Of a DNA stretch of 64,000 nt, positions 8,158-17,795 are shown piece after piece. Where the stretch lies: contig CAWGZV010000002.1 of assembly GCA_963827155.1 (NCBI GenBank), positions 3,596,001-3,660,000 on the forward strand, in the 5' to 3' direction. The translations under genes were made by a program, and so were the position numbers. How positions within the stretch are numbered: position 1 is the first letter of the stretch; every line of letters starts with the position of its first letter. The notes beneath the pieces are model-generated. The model saw nothing but the letters and a program-made list of their open reading frames with translations. It did no database searches and had not been told where the DNA came from. The stretch comes from UTCFX2 sp963827155 (lineage in GTDB: Bacteria; Chloroflexota; Anaerolineae; Anaerolineales; UBA4823).

Positions 8158-10325
8158 GGAAAATAATCGGTTTAGGTCCAAAGCGCTTGGAAAAGAGCAG
8201 CCTGGCGGACCTATCTGGTTCTGTGCCGGCTGGCGCTTCTCTTGCTGCCAGCATGTATGCTGCCAGCCCTTCCGGTGCTTCTGACTCCGCCGCCCAGGCT
8301 CTCCCGCCGCTGATCGAAGCGCGTAATCTGACGAAGGTTTACCAGACCGGCGCAGGCGGCTTTACCGCGATCAAGGATGTCAATCTGACCATTTCCCAGG
8401 GCGAATTCCTGGCAGTCATCGGCAAGTCTGGGGCAGGCAAAACCACCCTGCTCAATTTGCTATGCGGGGTCAGTAAGATCACCTCAGGCGAAGTGCTGTT
8501 TAATTCCCCCAATGGTGAAAATGGAAATGGGACAGGGCACTGCATATCGCTCAGCTCGTTGGATGAGGATCAGATCGCCATCTGGCGTGGGAGCAATGTG
8601 GGTATCGTTTATCAATCCTTTGAGCTTCTGCCTCAACTCGACCTGGTGGATAACATCATGATCCCGCAGGATTTCGCCGACCGATATCGCCCGGCAGTCA
8701 GCCACCAGCGAGCCTTGGAGCTGCTCGACATGGTAGAGCTGAGCGATCATGCTTATAAGCTGCCTGCCCATGTCTCTGGCGGGCAGAAACAACGGGTCGC
8801 CATCGCTCGCGCCCTGGTGAACGATCCACCGTTCATTTTAGCCGATGAGCCGACAGGCAACCTGGACACCGCCACTGCCGAGACCATTTTTCAACTCTTC
8901 CAGCGCCTTGTCCAGGCTGGGAAGACCATCCTGGTGGTCACTCATGATACTAATCTCGCCGCGCGCTTCACACGTACCATTCAGATTTCGGATGGTGAGA
9001 TCGTCAATTCCGCGCCGAATGGAAATAGCAATGGAAATAGCAATGGAAATAACAATGGAAACGGCAATGGAAGCGGCCTCAGCGTCGCCCCTCTGAAAAT
9101 CCAGGCTGCCATGGAGTCTGCCAGGCTGGTTGCCACATCGCCGCAGCAGTCAGGCAGCAGCAGCGGCAAAGCTGACCCATCCGGAAACCTGGTCTTGACC
9201 GGAAACCCGGCGCCGACTGGGATGCTGGCGCCGCCCGCCATTGTCTTAAGCGATGTTTACAAAACCTATGTGAATGCCGCAGGATCGTTCACCGCCCTGA
9301 AAAATATTAACCTGCAGATGAACTACGGTCAGTTCGTCTCTATCGTCGGTAAGTCAGGCAGCGGCAAATCCACCCTGCTCAATATGCTAACCGGCATCGA
9401 CCATCCGACTTCCGGCAGCGTGATAATAGGCGGGCAGGACCTCTATAAAATGTCTGAGAGTAATCGAGCGCGCTGGCGTGGCCGAAACATTGGAATCGTG
9501 TTCCAGTTCTTCCAGCTCCTACCCACCCTCACGCTGCTGGAAAATACCATGCTGCCGATGGATTACTGTAGTGTATTCCCGGTCGGCGATCGGCCGCAGC
9601 GTGCATTCGAGCTTCTCGAATCGGTTGGGCTGGAAGAGCAAGCTTACAAGCTGCCTTCCATGGTCTCCAGCGGGCAGCAGCAAAGTGCAGCTATCGCCCG
9701 CGCCCTGGCTACCGACCCGCCGATTATCGTCGCAGATGAGCCAACCGGCAACCTGGATTTGCGATCGGCAGCCGCGATTATTCGCCTCTTCCAGGATCTG
9801 GCCGCGCAGGGCAAGACCATTTTGATCGTCACGCACGACCCCTCCATCACCCGCCGCACCGACCAGACCGTGATCCTTTCGGATGGTGAAATTATCGATA
9901 GCGGCGTGGCGCGTGCCCTGCCGCTGCTCAATCACCCACAGATGCTCGCCGTAACCCGCCAGGCTAAGATGCGCCTCTACCAGCCCGGTCAGCTGATCCT
10001 TAAGCAGGGCGAGCATGTGGCGAATTTCTTTATGGTGGCCTCTGGTGAAGTGGATGTAGTCCTTAACAAACCAGGTTGCATTGAGCTGAACCTGGCTCGC
10101 CTTGGTGTGGGGCAGTTTTTCGGTGAAATAGAGCTGCTGGACGGCGGCAGGTCGATTGCCAGCGTGCGCGCCGCCCAGGCTGGACCGGTAGAGCTGGCTT
10201 TATTGGATCGTGAAGAATTTCTTCGTCTGATTAATGACGCTCCAGACATGCAGGCTGGACTGGCTTCTGTGGCAAAGGAGCGCCTCCAGGAGCACCGATC
10301 TCAGGCAATCGAAGAATGCCAATAA
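8154..10325 (+). CDS. Fused double ABC ATPase with C-terminal cyclic-nucleotide-binding domain
   Basis: The protein has 723 residues. NBD1 (53-285) has Walker A GKSGAGKTT, signature VSGGQKQ and DEPTGNLD. NBD2 (362-585) has Walker A GKSGSGKST, DEPTGNLD and a degenerate signature VSSGQQQ in place of SGGQ. Residues 598-715 form a Crp-type cyclic-nucleotide-binding domain with the phosphate-binding cassette region FGEIELLDGGRS. The linker (286-360) is an Asn/Gly/Ser low-complexity stretch encoded by 12-base repeats. Both NBDs belong to the LolD/MacB branch. The following permease has two FtsX cores, so one fused ATPase could supply both sites of one transporter. The ATG at 8154 overlaps the regulator stop and is preferred over an in-frame start at 7965, which would lie inside the regulator. 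The odd NBD2 signature suggests one weak ATP site. Confidence 0.92.
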   Translation: MRKIIGLGPKRLEKSSLADLSGSVPAGASLAASMYAASPSGASDSAAQALPPLIEARNLTKVYQTGAGGFTAIKDVNLTISQGEFLAVIGKSGAGKTTLLNLLCGVSKITSGEVLFNSPNGENGNGTGHCISLSSLDEDQIAIWRGSNVGIVYQSFELLPQLDLVDNIMIPQDFADRYRPAVSHQRALELLDMVELSDHAYKLPAHVSGGQKQRVAIARALVNDPPFILADEPTGNLDTATAETIFQLFQRLVQAGKTILVVTHDTNLAARFTRTIQISDGEIVNSAPNGNSNGNSNGNNNGNGNGSGLSVAPLKIQAAMESARLVATSPQQSGSSSGKADPSGNLVLTGNPAPTGMLAPPAIVLSDVYKTYVNAAGSFTALKNINLQMNYGQFVSIVGKSGSGKSTLLNMLTGIDHPTSGSVIIGGQDLYKMSESNRARWRGRNIGIVFQFFQLLPTLTLLENTMLPMDYCSVFPVGDRPQRAFELLESVGLEEQAYKLPSMVSSGQQQSAAIARALATDPPIIVADEPTGNLDLRSAAAIIRLFQDLAAQGKTILIVTHDPSITRRTDQTVILSDGEIIDSGVARALPLLNHPQMLAVTRQAKMRLYQPGQLILKQGEHVANFFMVASGEVDVVLNKPGCIELNLARLGVGQFFGEIELLDGGRSIASVRAAQAGPVELALLDREEFLRLINDAPDMQAGLASVAKERLQEHRSQAIEECQ
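9018..9077 (+). repeat. Coding microsatellite, five 12-bp units in the ABC linker
   Basis: Five tandem units based on AATGGAAATAGC, increasingly diverged to the right, encode NGNS-NGNS-NGNN-NGNG-NGSG. They sit between the two ATPase domains and keep the reading frame, so copy-number change would alter linker length without breaking the protein. Confidence 0.9.
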
Positions 10326-12739
10326 TGATGAAAATGAAACATAAATTATTAAAACCGCGCTGGCGTAAAGTGCTGGCAGATCTGTGGGAAGGCAAGATGC
10401 GCACCCTCTTGGTTGTTTCTTCGATTGCTGTGGGTGTGTTTGCCATCGGCGGTATCGCTGCTTGCTATGCGATCTTGTCTGAAGACCTGGACGCCAGCTA
10501 CGCCGCAATCCATCCAGCAAATATCGAGATGGTCACAACACCATTCAAGGATGATTTTGTGAGCTCCATTGAGCGCATCCCTGGTGTGGCGCATGCCGAA
10601 GGTCGCCGAGTTCTGGATGTTCGCGCCAGTATGGACGGCCAATCCTGGCTCACCCTTAATCTATTTGCTGCAAAAGATGCGGGCGCCACTCAAATCAATC
10701 AGCTCAGGCCGGTGGCGGGTGGAACCATTCCTGGAAAGCATGAACTGCTGGTCGGTTATGAGAAGATGTTTGATACCGGTTTTCGCACTGGCGAATTGCT
10801 GAAAATCCAGCTCCCAGACGGCACTGTGCGCCAGATGCGCGTTGCAGGTGAGGTTGGCGACCAGACTCGCGCCCACGATCCGATGAGTGCACACCGGGGA
10901 TATGTCACCGAAGACACGCTTGATTGGCTGGGCCAACCCCGGGATTACAACCGAATGCTGGTTACAGTGAGTAATCATGGGGAAGACGAAAAATTCATCC
11001 AAAGCGTTGCGGATGCCGTAAAAGCCAAAATCGAAAAAGATGGCGGCTCTGTATACCGATCCTCGGTATTCAAATCTAACGACTACCCCATGGCTGATAT
11101 GGCTTTGGCCGTGATGAGCGTGTTGGGCGCGCTGGGCGTTTTGGTGATGCTGCTCAGCACCTCACTGATCGTGAACACACTCAACGCTCTCTTTACTCAG
11201 CACTTGCGCCAGATTGGTGTGATGAAACTGGTCGGAGCACGCGGCAGGCAGGTGCTGATCATGTACCTGGTGATGATCCTGGCTTATTCCTTACTCGCCT
11301 TGCTGATTGCTGTCCCATTGGGCGCCTGGGCTGGCTATGGTCTGGCAGCTATGATGGCCGACATGTTCAACGCTACCCTGGGCGGATTTCGCGTGGTTTC
11401 CTCTGCGGTCGCAATCCAGGTGGTCATTGCCGTTTGCGTGCCCCTTGCATCTGGCTTCCTGCCGGTGCGCAGCGGCTCGAAGATCAGCGTACACCGCGCC
11501 ATCAGCAGCGACCGCCCCGGCGATCAGCTCAACCGCCCTGGAGTGTTATCCGGCGTCAACCTCCGCGGCGCAGGATTGCTCTCCCGGCCTGTACTCTTCT
11601 CCCTGCGGAACACATTCCGCCGTAAAGGGCGATTGCTGCTCACTCTGTTCACATTGACCATGGCCGGAGCGATCTTCATCGCAGTGTTTAATGTTCGAGA
11701 CTCAATGGAAGCATACCTGGATCGCCTGATGCAGCATTTTATGGCCGATGTAACCCTGACTTTCGAGCGGCCCTACCGCACCGAACGCATCGACCAAGCC
11801 GCGATGCAGGTGCCCGGTGTTCAGGCTGTAGAAGCATGGTCGGGTGCCTCGGCTGAAATCCTGGATTCCCAGGGGGATCTGCTGGAAAACCTGAATATCG
11901 TCGCCCCGCCTGCGGATACAAAGCTGCTTCAGCCGGAAATGATTGCTGGGCGTTGGCTCCAACCTGGCGATCAGCGGGCGTTGGTGATCTCAGATGCGAT
12001 CTACGAGATATTCCCGTACTTAAGACCCGGGGACACGCTGCGCCTGCGTTTGACGGATGGCCGTGCTGAGGACTGGCCGGTGGTTGGGATTTTCCGCTTC
12101 TCGACCATGTTTGGCGATCCGCTGGCTTATGCCGAATATAGCTACATCTCCGGCTTGCTCGGCACACCCGGACAGTCTGCATCTTATCGGGTGATAACAA
12201 ATGCCCATACCCTAGAAATTCAGCAGGCGATCAGCCTGGCACTTGACCATCACCTGCGCAGCCTGGATTACAAGGTCAGTGATGTGGAGGCCGGGATGGT
12301 CACCCGCAAGCAGTCTGGACAGGCTGTTACTATTTTAATGATATTCCTCCTGACTATGGCGTTGATGACTGCCTTAGTGGGCAGCATTGGGCTGACCGGC
12401 ACGATGGGGATGAATGTCCTGGAGCGCACGCGTGAAATCGGGGTGATGCGCGCCATAGGAGCGGTAGACCTGGCGATCATGAAGACGGTTGTCATCGAGG
12501 GGGTTTTCATCGGGCTGATCAGCTGGGTTTGCGCCTGGGTCTTGTCTTACCCGATCAGCGTCTTGATGCTGCGCATCATTTCCTCCGCAATGCTCAGCGA
12601 GCCAATCCCGCTGACCTTTACCCTACAGGGAGTCTTCATCTGGCTGGTGGTGGTCATCGTTCTCTCGGCGGTAGCCAGTGTGCTGCCAGCCCGCAGCGCT
12701 GCCCGATTAACCATCCGCGAAGTGCTCGCCTACGAATAA
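10316..12739 (+). CDS. MacB/FtsX-type ABC transporter permease
   Basis: About 805 residues with two FtsX units. Unit one has a first helix near residues 30-50 (LLVVSSIAVGVFAIGGIAA), a large extracytoplasmic domain to about residue 260, and three helices with the core QIGVMKLVGARGRQV. Unit two starts near residue 430 (RKGRLLLTLFTLTMAGA) and ends with REIGVMRAIGAVDL and three more helices. This is the usual DUF214/LolC-like layout of Gram-positive and Chloroflexota permeases. The ATG at 10316 overlaps the upstream gene; ATGs at 10325 (TAATG overlap) and 10328 are equally good starts. It is the membrane partner of the fused ATPase, and the operon ends here. Confidence 0.92.
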   Translation: MPIMMKMKHKLLKPRWRKVLADLWEGKMRTLLVVSSIAVGVFAIGGIAACYAILSEDLDASYAAIHPANIEMVTTPFKDDFVSSIERIPGVAHAEGRRVLDVRASMDGQSWLTLNLFAAKDAGATQINQLRPVAGGTIPGKHELLVGYEKMFDTGFRTGELLKIQLPDGTVRQMRVAGEVGDQTRAHDPMSAHRGYVTEDTLDWLGQPRDYNRMLVTVSNHGEDEKFIQSVADAVKAKIEKDGGSVYRSSVFKSNDYPMADMALAVMSVLGALGVLVMLLSTSLIVNTLNALFTQHLRQIGVMKLVGARGRQVLIMYLVMILAYSLLALLIAVPLGAWAGYGLAAMMADMFNATLGGFRVVSSAVAIQVVIAVCVPLASGFLPVRSGSKISVHRAISSDRPGDQLNRPGVLSGVNLRGAGLLSRPVLFSLRNTFRRKGRLLLTLFTLTMAGAIFIAVFNVRDSMEAYLDRLMQHFMADVTLTFERPYRTERIDQAAMQVPGVQAVEAWSGASAEILDSQGDLLENLNIVAPPADTKLLQPEMIAGRWLQPGDQRALVISDAIYEIFPYLRPGDTLRLRLTDGRAEDWPVVGIFRFSTMFGDPLAYAEYSYISGLLGTPGQSASYRVITNAHTLEIQQAISLALDHHLRSLDYKVSDVEAGMVTRKQSGQAVTILMIFLLTMALMTALVGSIGLTGTMGMNVLERTREIGVMRAIGAVDLAIMKTVVIEGVFIGLISWVCAWVLSYPISVLMLRIISSAMLSEPIPLTFTLQGVFIWLVVVIVLSAVASVLPARSAARLTIREVLAYE

Positions 12740-12848
12740 CCTGCAAGAGTCGCGTTGCGGATATCTCACTCCGTCTGCCCCGTCCTGCCCCATATCACCA
12801 TCTGCTTCAGTCCCAACCATCCCAATGTAATAATGGGTAAAGATATAT

Positions 12849-12879
12849 ACTGGACTAATCCAGTCTAATATGTTATAAT
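12849..12879 (+). promoter_or_regulatory. Promoter with palindromic operator for the metal operon
   Basis: A perfect TATAAT at 12874-12879 lies 67 bases upstream of the multicopper oxidase ATG. Overlapping the expected -35 position is an inverted repeat with six-base arms, ACTGGA (12849-12854) and TCCAGT (12859-12864), extended by partly matching TA flanks. The operon it serves ends in a DtxR/MntR-type repressor, so this is the natural candidate operator; that link is inference. Confidence 0.6.
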
Positions 12880-12945
12880 TTAGGCAGTGTTAAATATCTA
12901 TTTAGCCAACCGGTATTTCTATATCGAATGGAATTAGGGAATAAA

Positions 12946-13993
12946 ATGAGCAAGAGCATCTCCCGACGTGATTTTATCAAGGCTGGCGCATTGACCTTAC
13001 TGGGCACAGGCAGCGCGGCATTACTCACCCAAATGGCGCAAAAAACCAGCGCAGCCCCTCCATCACAAGAAGAAATCTCGATGCACCACGCCGGCGCTGA
13101 CGCGATGCCCATGATGGTGGGAGAAGTGGATCACAACCGCAATGGGTTCAATCCATCGGATATCTTGACGGATTTTGATTACGGCAAGGTATCCGCCCTT
13201 GAGAATGGGCAGACTTTACGAGAATTTGACATCTACGTCATCAATAAGGAAATCGAGATTGCCCCAGGCATCGTCTATTCTGCCTGGACCTACAACGGAC
13301 GCATCCCTGGTCCAACGATCCGCTGCACCGAAGGGGACCGGATTCGGATTACTTTAAGAAACGGTTCCAACCACCCTCACTCCTTGCATTTTCATGGTTT
13401 CCACCCGGCGGAGATGGATGGCGTCCCGGGTACACCCGGGGTGGTGCAACCTGGGGAGAGTTTCATCTATGAATTTGATGCTGAGCCGTTTGGTCTTCAT
13501 TTGTACCACTGCCATGTTGCTCCCATTAGCCAGGCATATCGCGAAAGGCTTATATGGGGCGTTCATCGTAGATCCGAAAGGGGGCAGACCGCATGCGGAT
13601 CAGGAATTTGTGATGGTCATGAGCGGTTTTGACATCGATTACGACAACCAGAATGACTTCTATGCTGTGAATGCGATCCCTTTCCATTACCAAATCAATC
13701 CAATCAAGATCTTCATCGGGGAGAAAGTGCGCGTTTATCTGGTCAACATCCTGGAATACGATCTGATCAACTCCTTCCATTTGCATGCCAATTTTTTCAA
13801 CTACTACCCCACCGGCACCAGCCTGACTCCGAGCGAATTCACGGACAACATCATGCAGACCCAGGCGCAGCGCGGCATCCTTGAGTTTTCTTACAAGTAT
13901 CCTGGGCTGTATATGTTCCACGCCCACAATACGGAGTTTGCTGAGCTGGGCTGGACCGGCAACTTCGAAGTCGTCACACAGGGAGCAGAATGA
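12946..13993 (+). CDS. Tat-exported two-domain multicopper oxidase, one frameshift
   Basis: The start at 12946 follows a TTAGGGA ribosome-binding sequence and gives a twin-arginine signal (SRRDFIKAGALTLLG). The protein of about 349 residues contains four copper-binding histidine pairs: HFHGFH, YHCHV, FHLHANFF and FHAHNTEF. The HCH region is followed by HIAKGLYG, the pattern of a type 1 copper site in domain 1, with leucine where methionine often sits; the last pair lacks the cysteine, so domain 2 has no type 1 site. The reading frame breaks near 13525-13537: a one-base deletion there joins ...YHCHVAP to HIAKGLYGAFIVDP. It overlaps the ZIP gene by four bases (ATGA). Likely role: periplasmic or extracellular metal oxidation or copper handling in the same operon as a metal transporter. 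Confidence 0.85.
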
Positions 13994-15194
13994 TGACTGA
14001 AAGCAGTTTACCTTCCGTAAAAGAGAAGCGCTTCAATCCAACCACAAATCCTCTTTTCGTAATGCCACTGGTAGCTCTGGCAGGCGTTATTTTGCTCTTC
14101 CTGCAAACGGGTGGTGGTCTCAATCTTTCTTCACCTGCGCCGGTCGAAGCCCTGAGCATCGAAAGGACAGTCCTCAAACCTGGTAAGATCGAAGTCTACG
14201 TCCGCAACTCGAGTCCGGATGACCTTACGATTGCCCAGGCGGTCGTCAACGATGCCGTCTGGCCTTTCACCATCTCGCCCGGAGCAACCATTCCGCGACT
14301 CCAAAAAGCCTGGATCAGCATTCAACTATCCCTGGTCTTACGGCGAAACGTACTTTATCCGCTTATTCACCTCCAATGCCATTCCATTCGACCTCGAGAT
14401 CCCGGTCGCTTTTGAAACGCCCCAGCCAGACAGCTACACTTTCTTAAGCTTCACCTTGATTGGCTTCTATGTCGGTGTGATTCCGGTCTTTCTGGGCTTG
14501 TTTTGGTTTCCTGCTCTTGCGGCAGCTTGGGCGCAAATCGATGATCTTCCTGATGGCCATCACTGCCGGGCTGCTGGTCTTCTTAGGCTTGGATACCCTG
14601 GCGGAAGCTCTGGAACAAGCCAGCCAGGTGCCGGGACCATTCCAGGGGATAGGACTGGTCGGGATCGGCGTGGTGGGGACGTTCTTCCTGCTTGACGCCA
14701 TATCCAAACGCCAGGTTGCCATCAGCCGCAATCCGAAGCCTCGCAGCGGATGGCGCTGGCTACCATGATTGCCGTAGGGATTGGGTTGCACAACCTGGGG
14801 GAAGGCCTGGCCATCGGGGCGGCCTACAGCCTCGGAGAGATCGCCCTGGGTGGGTTCCTGGTGATCGGTTTCATCATCCAGAACATCACCGAAGGCCTGG
14901 GGATCATCGCACCGGTCCTGCGCGACCGGCCGTCCTGGAAGCAGTTGGCATTGTTAGGAGTGATCGGCGGCGCCCCGGCGATTCTCGGCTCCTGGATTGG
15001 CGCTTTCACGCCTTCACCGATCCTTGCCGTCCTTTTCCTGGCTATCGGAACCGGGGCAGTCTTCGAAGTGGTTTACGAGATCGCCAAAGCTGATCCAGAA
15101 AGACACGGCTCGCCAGCCCATGCCCATGACCGTTTTCTCTGGCATCCTGGCCGGTATGCTGCTGCTTTGGGTAACAGGCATGTTGGTCAAGTAG
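13990..15194 (+). CDS. ZIP-family metal transporter with extracytoplasmic beta domain, four frameshifts
   Basis: The protein is readable across four frame changes, near 14320-14326, 14516, 14732 and 15085-15090, each repaired by removing one base. In order: a membrane helix (PLVALAGVILLFL), a beta-rich extracytoplasmic domain of about 110 residues (LKPGKIEVYVRNSSPDDL through the PWSYGETYF region), then the ZIP membrane bundle. The two metal-binding ZIP helices are clear: GIGLHNLGEGLAIG and FIIQNITEGLGII. The C-terminus reads QKDTARQPMPMTVFSGIL and ends ...VTGMLVK. ZIP proteins carry Zn, Fe or Mn into the cytoplasm. The N-terminal domain may receive the ion from the co-encoded oxidase, which is inference. 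Four indels in 0.8 kb point to a damaged consensus or a decaying gene. Confidence 0.8.
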
Positions 15195-15274
15195 CTTTTA
15201 TGTTTAGCTAGATTTATTCTCTTTCATGAATAGCTTGACTTTGTTAGGAAAGCCATAAGGAAAGGAAATCCGGA

Positions 15275-15949
15275 TGAGGGATCATTTGTCTGCTTCGGTC
15301 GAAGATTATCTAAAGACAATTTACGGACTGACCCGCAGATCAAGAGCGCGCTTCCACGAATGAAATCGCTGAGCTGATGGGCGTAACACCCGCTTCGGCC
15401 ACCGGGATGATCCAGCGGCTGGCGGTATGCGATCCCCCCTTGGTCGATTATCAAAAGCACCACGGCGTATCGCTGACGGTTGAAGGAGAGCAAATTGCGC
15501 TGGAGGTCATCCGCCACCACCGTCTTCTCGAAGCCTTCCTGAACGAAAAACTGGGGTATGCCTGGGACGAGGTGCATAGCGAAGCCGACCGATTGGAGCA
15601 TGTGATCTCCGAAGATCTGGAAGAGCGCATCAGCCTGGCGCTTGGCGATCCATCCTACGATCCCCACGGCGATCCGATCCCCACTCGCGAGTTTCAAATG
15701 CCAGGCCGCTCGAATTTCCGCATGAGCGAGCTGCATCCTGGGGACAGGGCCACAATCCAGCGGATTATCGATTCTGATCCGCCGCTGCTGCGATATCTTT
15801 CGTCCATCGGCTTAACCCTAAACCGGAGCGTGACAGTCCTATCTGCCTCACCGGTGGACGGCAACCTTCAGCTCCAAGTCCGTGGGCAGACCTCCACAAT
15901 TGTACTTGGTGAGCGGGTGACGAAGCGAATACTCGTCAAGCCCGCCTAA
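15275..15949 (+). CDS. DtxR/MntR-family metal-dependent repressor, one frameshift
   Basis: The ATG at 15275 follows AAGGAAAGGA. The first 26 codons (MRDHLSASVEDYLKTIYGL...) continue in another frame after a one-base change near 15350 (SRARASTNEIAELMGVTP). The result is a family-typical protein of about 224 residues: winged helix with recognition helix TPASATGMIQRL, dimerisation/metal domain (RHHRLLEAFL, HSEADRLEHVIS) and a C-terminal SH3-like domain. Metal ligands by alignment from memory: D of SVEDYL (as in MntR), H of RHHRLLE, and D-E-H of EADRLEH, which favours Mn or Fe. Third gene of the operon; it most likely represses the promoter at 12849-12879. Confidence 0.85.
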
Positions 15950-15980
15950 AAACCTGCCTGAGACAAATTTCCTGAATTGT

Positions 15981-17741
15981 CTATAATTTTCCCTGCACCT
16001 CTGCCAGAGACCCAGCTGCTGCAATTTCCTTTGCTGGCTTAAGCGGTGGGTTGACGATCATCGTCAAACCCGCCGCGATAATCGCCGTGATCACCAGGCT
16101 GGTGATGAAGCTAACCTCCTGGATCGAGAACATCATCATCATGTACCACAGCACCGCAAATCCCATCCGCTGGATAATAAAACCAAAAAAGTAAAACAGG
16201 AAGTAAACCACCACCCCACCCAGAAGGAAGAACAAGATATCAAGGATGCGCCCCCTGCCCTTACGCACTCCAATGAAGAACCAAAACAGGAGCGGGAGGA
16301 AGAAGAGCAGCGAGAAAGGGTTTAGCGCCAGAACATAGACACCCGCCAGGCCGATCACGAAGAAGGCAAAGCTCTTGATCGTGCTGCCTTCCGGGGAGGG
16401 CGGGTAGACAGCCGAACGGTGAACAAGCCAGCGCCCGAGGGAAAGGAATGCCCCAATGCCAGCAAGGAAGAGGATTACCGCTGGCCACCGTGGGTTGAGT
16501 GTTTCCGGAGCCCGGGTAGTCGCCGGGTAGAGTTCATATTGGTCCATCCATCCGACCGAAACAAAAAAATAAAGCAGAAGAATTGAGGCCGATAAGGGCA
16601 GCCAAATCCCGAGGAAGTGCGGCAGCGCATTCTCCCAGCCTCGAAGCTTCACTTTCAGGTCTCTGCTGCCGAGAAAATAGCTGCCCAGGAAGAACAAGAC
16701 CACGAAACCGATCAATATGGCCCACAGGGCAGGACCCCGAAGCACCTGGAGGCTGTTATCAAAATAAAGGTATGGGCCGGTTTCACTTGGGAAGCTCTCC
16801 ATTGATTGTAACTGGCGGATGAGTGCCTCAAGAATGCGCCCGCTTTGGTAGAGCACATCAGCCGATTGGTATTTCATCAGGTCTTCCGGAGAGTGGTAGG
16901 TCAACCAGTGGATGTCGCTTGATTCTGGTGGAACAATCGGTGCAAATCCCACTGCTGGCACTCCTGCTGCCACGAAAGGACCCTGGTCCATGAACGACAG
17001 CGGCACTGCCTGGTCGGTCACCTGGTCCATGACGGATCTCACTTTCGGGATCCAGAGATCGCCGGCATTCCGGGCGGATTCACCGGCAAGCAGCTGCAAC
17101 CACAGCGCTCCCACCTTGCGGAACTGCCCGATGGCTTCCATGTCCATGCCTTTGCGGACATATTTTCCGGCATTATCCACCGAGAAAGCTGCAATGATAT
17201 TCTGTTTGTTGGGGTGAGTTTGGACGAAGCGCCGCGAGCCGAGCATCCCCAACTCCTCCCCATCGGTGGCGATAAATACCAGGGTGTAGCGCGGCTTATT
17301 CTCCGAGCCAAATATCTCTGCCAGCTGCAGCAAGATGCTGATCCCCGAGCCGTTGTTGTCGGCGCCCTCGACCGTGGTTGGGGCCTGGTCGTGGTGGGCG
17401 ACCACCACAATCTCCCTGGGCAACTCACCCGGCAGCCTGCAGACCACGTTGCGCAGCGGAGTCGGTTTGCTGTAATTGATGACCTGCCACTCATCGATCT
17501 TGCAGTCCCAGCCGTAGCCGGTGAATTTTTCCTTCAGCCAATCCGCAGCCAGCTTGTTGTTGGGCATCCCGCTGGAGCGGTAAGGGAACTGTGTCACGAA
17601 TTCCTCTTCCAGGTCATAAGCTCTTTGCCCTTCGAACCGCAGATCCGCCGGGTTGTAGCTTGCCTGCACCTCAGGCGCGGCGCTGCATCCAGCCAAAAGG
17701 AAGATAAGCACAGCCGCAAATATCCAGGTTTGTGGTTTCAT
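15981..17741 (-). CDS. M28-family metallopeptidase lipoprotein with C-terminal membrane domain
   Basis: The start at 17741 (MKPQTWIF) has AAGGAG upstream and is preferred to a start 15 codons earlier. The signal peptide ends in a lipobox (LLAGCS), so the protein is membrane-anchored at its N-terminus. Residues 80-310 are an M28 peptidase domain with the two-zinc ligand set visible: AHHDQAPTTVEGADNNGSG, DGEELGMLGSRR, FSVDNAG, and a late SSDIHWLTYHSPED. From about residue 335 onward there are seven or so hydrophobic helices. Peptidases of this shape cleave N-terminal residues from peptides outside the cell. Total about 586 residues. It is followed by no obvious partner. Confidence 0.9.
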   Translation of the reverse strand: MKPQTWIFAAVLIFLLAGCSAAPEVQASYNPADLRFEGQRAYDLEEEFVTQFPYRSSGMPNNKLAADWLKEKFTGYGWDCKIDEWQVINYSKPTPLRNVVCRLPGELPREIVVVAHHDQAPTTVEGADNNGSGISILLQLAEIFGSENKPRYTLVFIATDGEELGMLGSRRFVQTHPNKQNIIAAFSVDNAGKYVRKGMDMEAIGQFRKVGALWLQLLAGESARNAGDLWIPKVRSVMDQVTDQAVPLSFMDQGPFVAAGVPAVGFAPIVPPESSDIHWLTYHSPEDLMKYQSADVLYQSGRILEALIRQLQSMESFPSETGPYLYFDNSLQVLRGPALWAILIGFVVLFFLGSYFLGSRDLKVKLRGWENALPHFLGIWLPLSASILLLYFFVSVGWMDQYELYPATTRAPETLNPRWPAVILFLAGIGAFLSLGRWLVHRSAVYPPSPEGSTIKSFAFFVIGLAGVYVLALNPFSLLFFLPLLFWFFIGVRKGRGRILDILFFLLGGVVVYFLFYFFGFIIQRMGFAVLWYMMMMFSIQEVSFITSLVITAIIAAGLTMIVNPPLKPAKEIAAAGSLAEVQGKL

Positions 17742-17795
17742 CTCATGTCTCCTTATATACGAATTTTCCACAATGGATCTATTCATCGACGGGTT

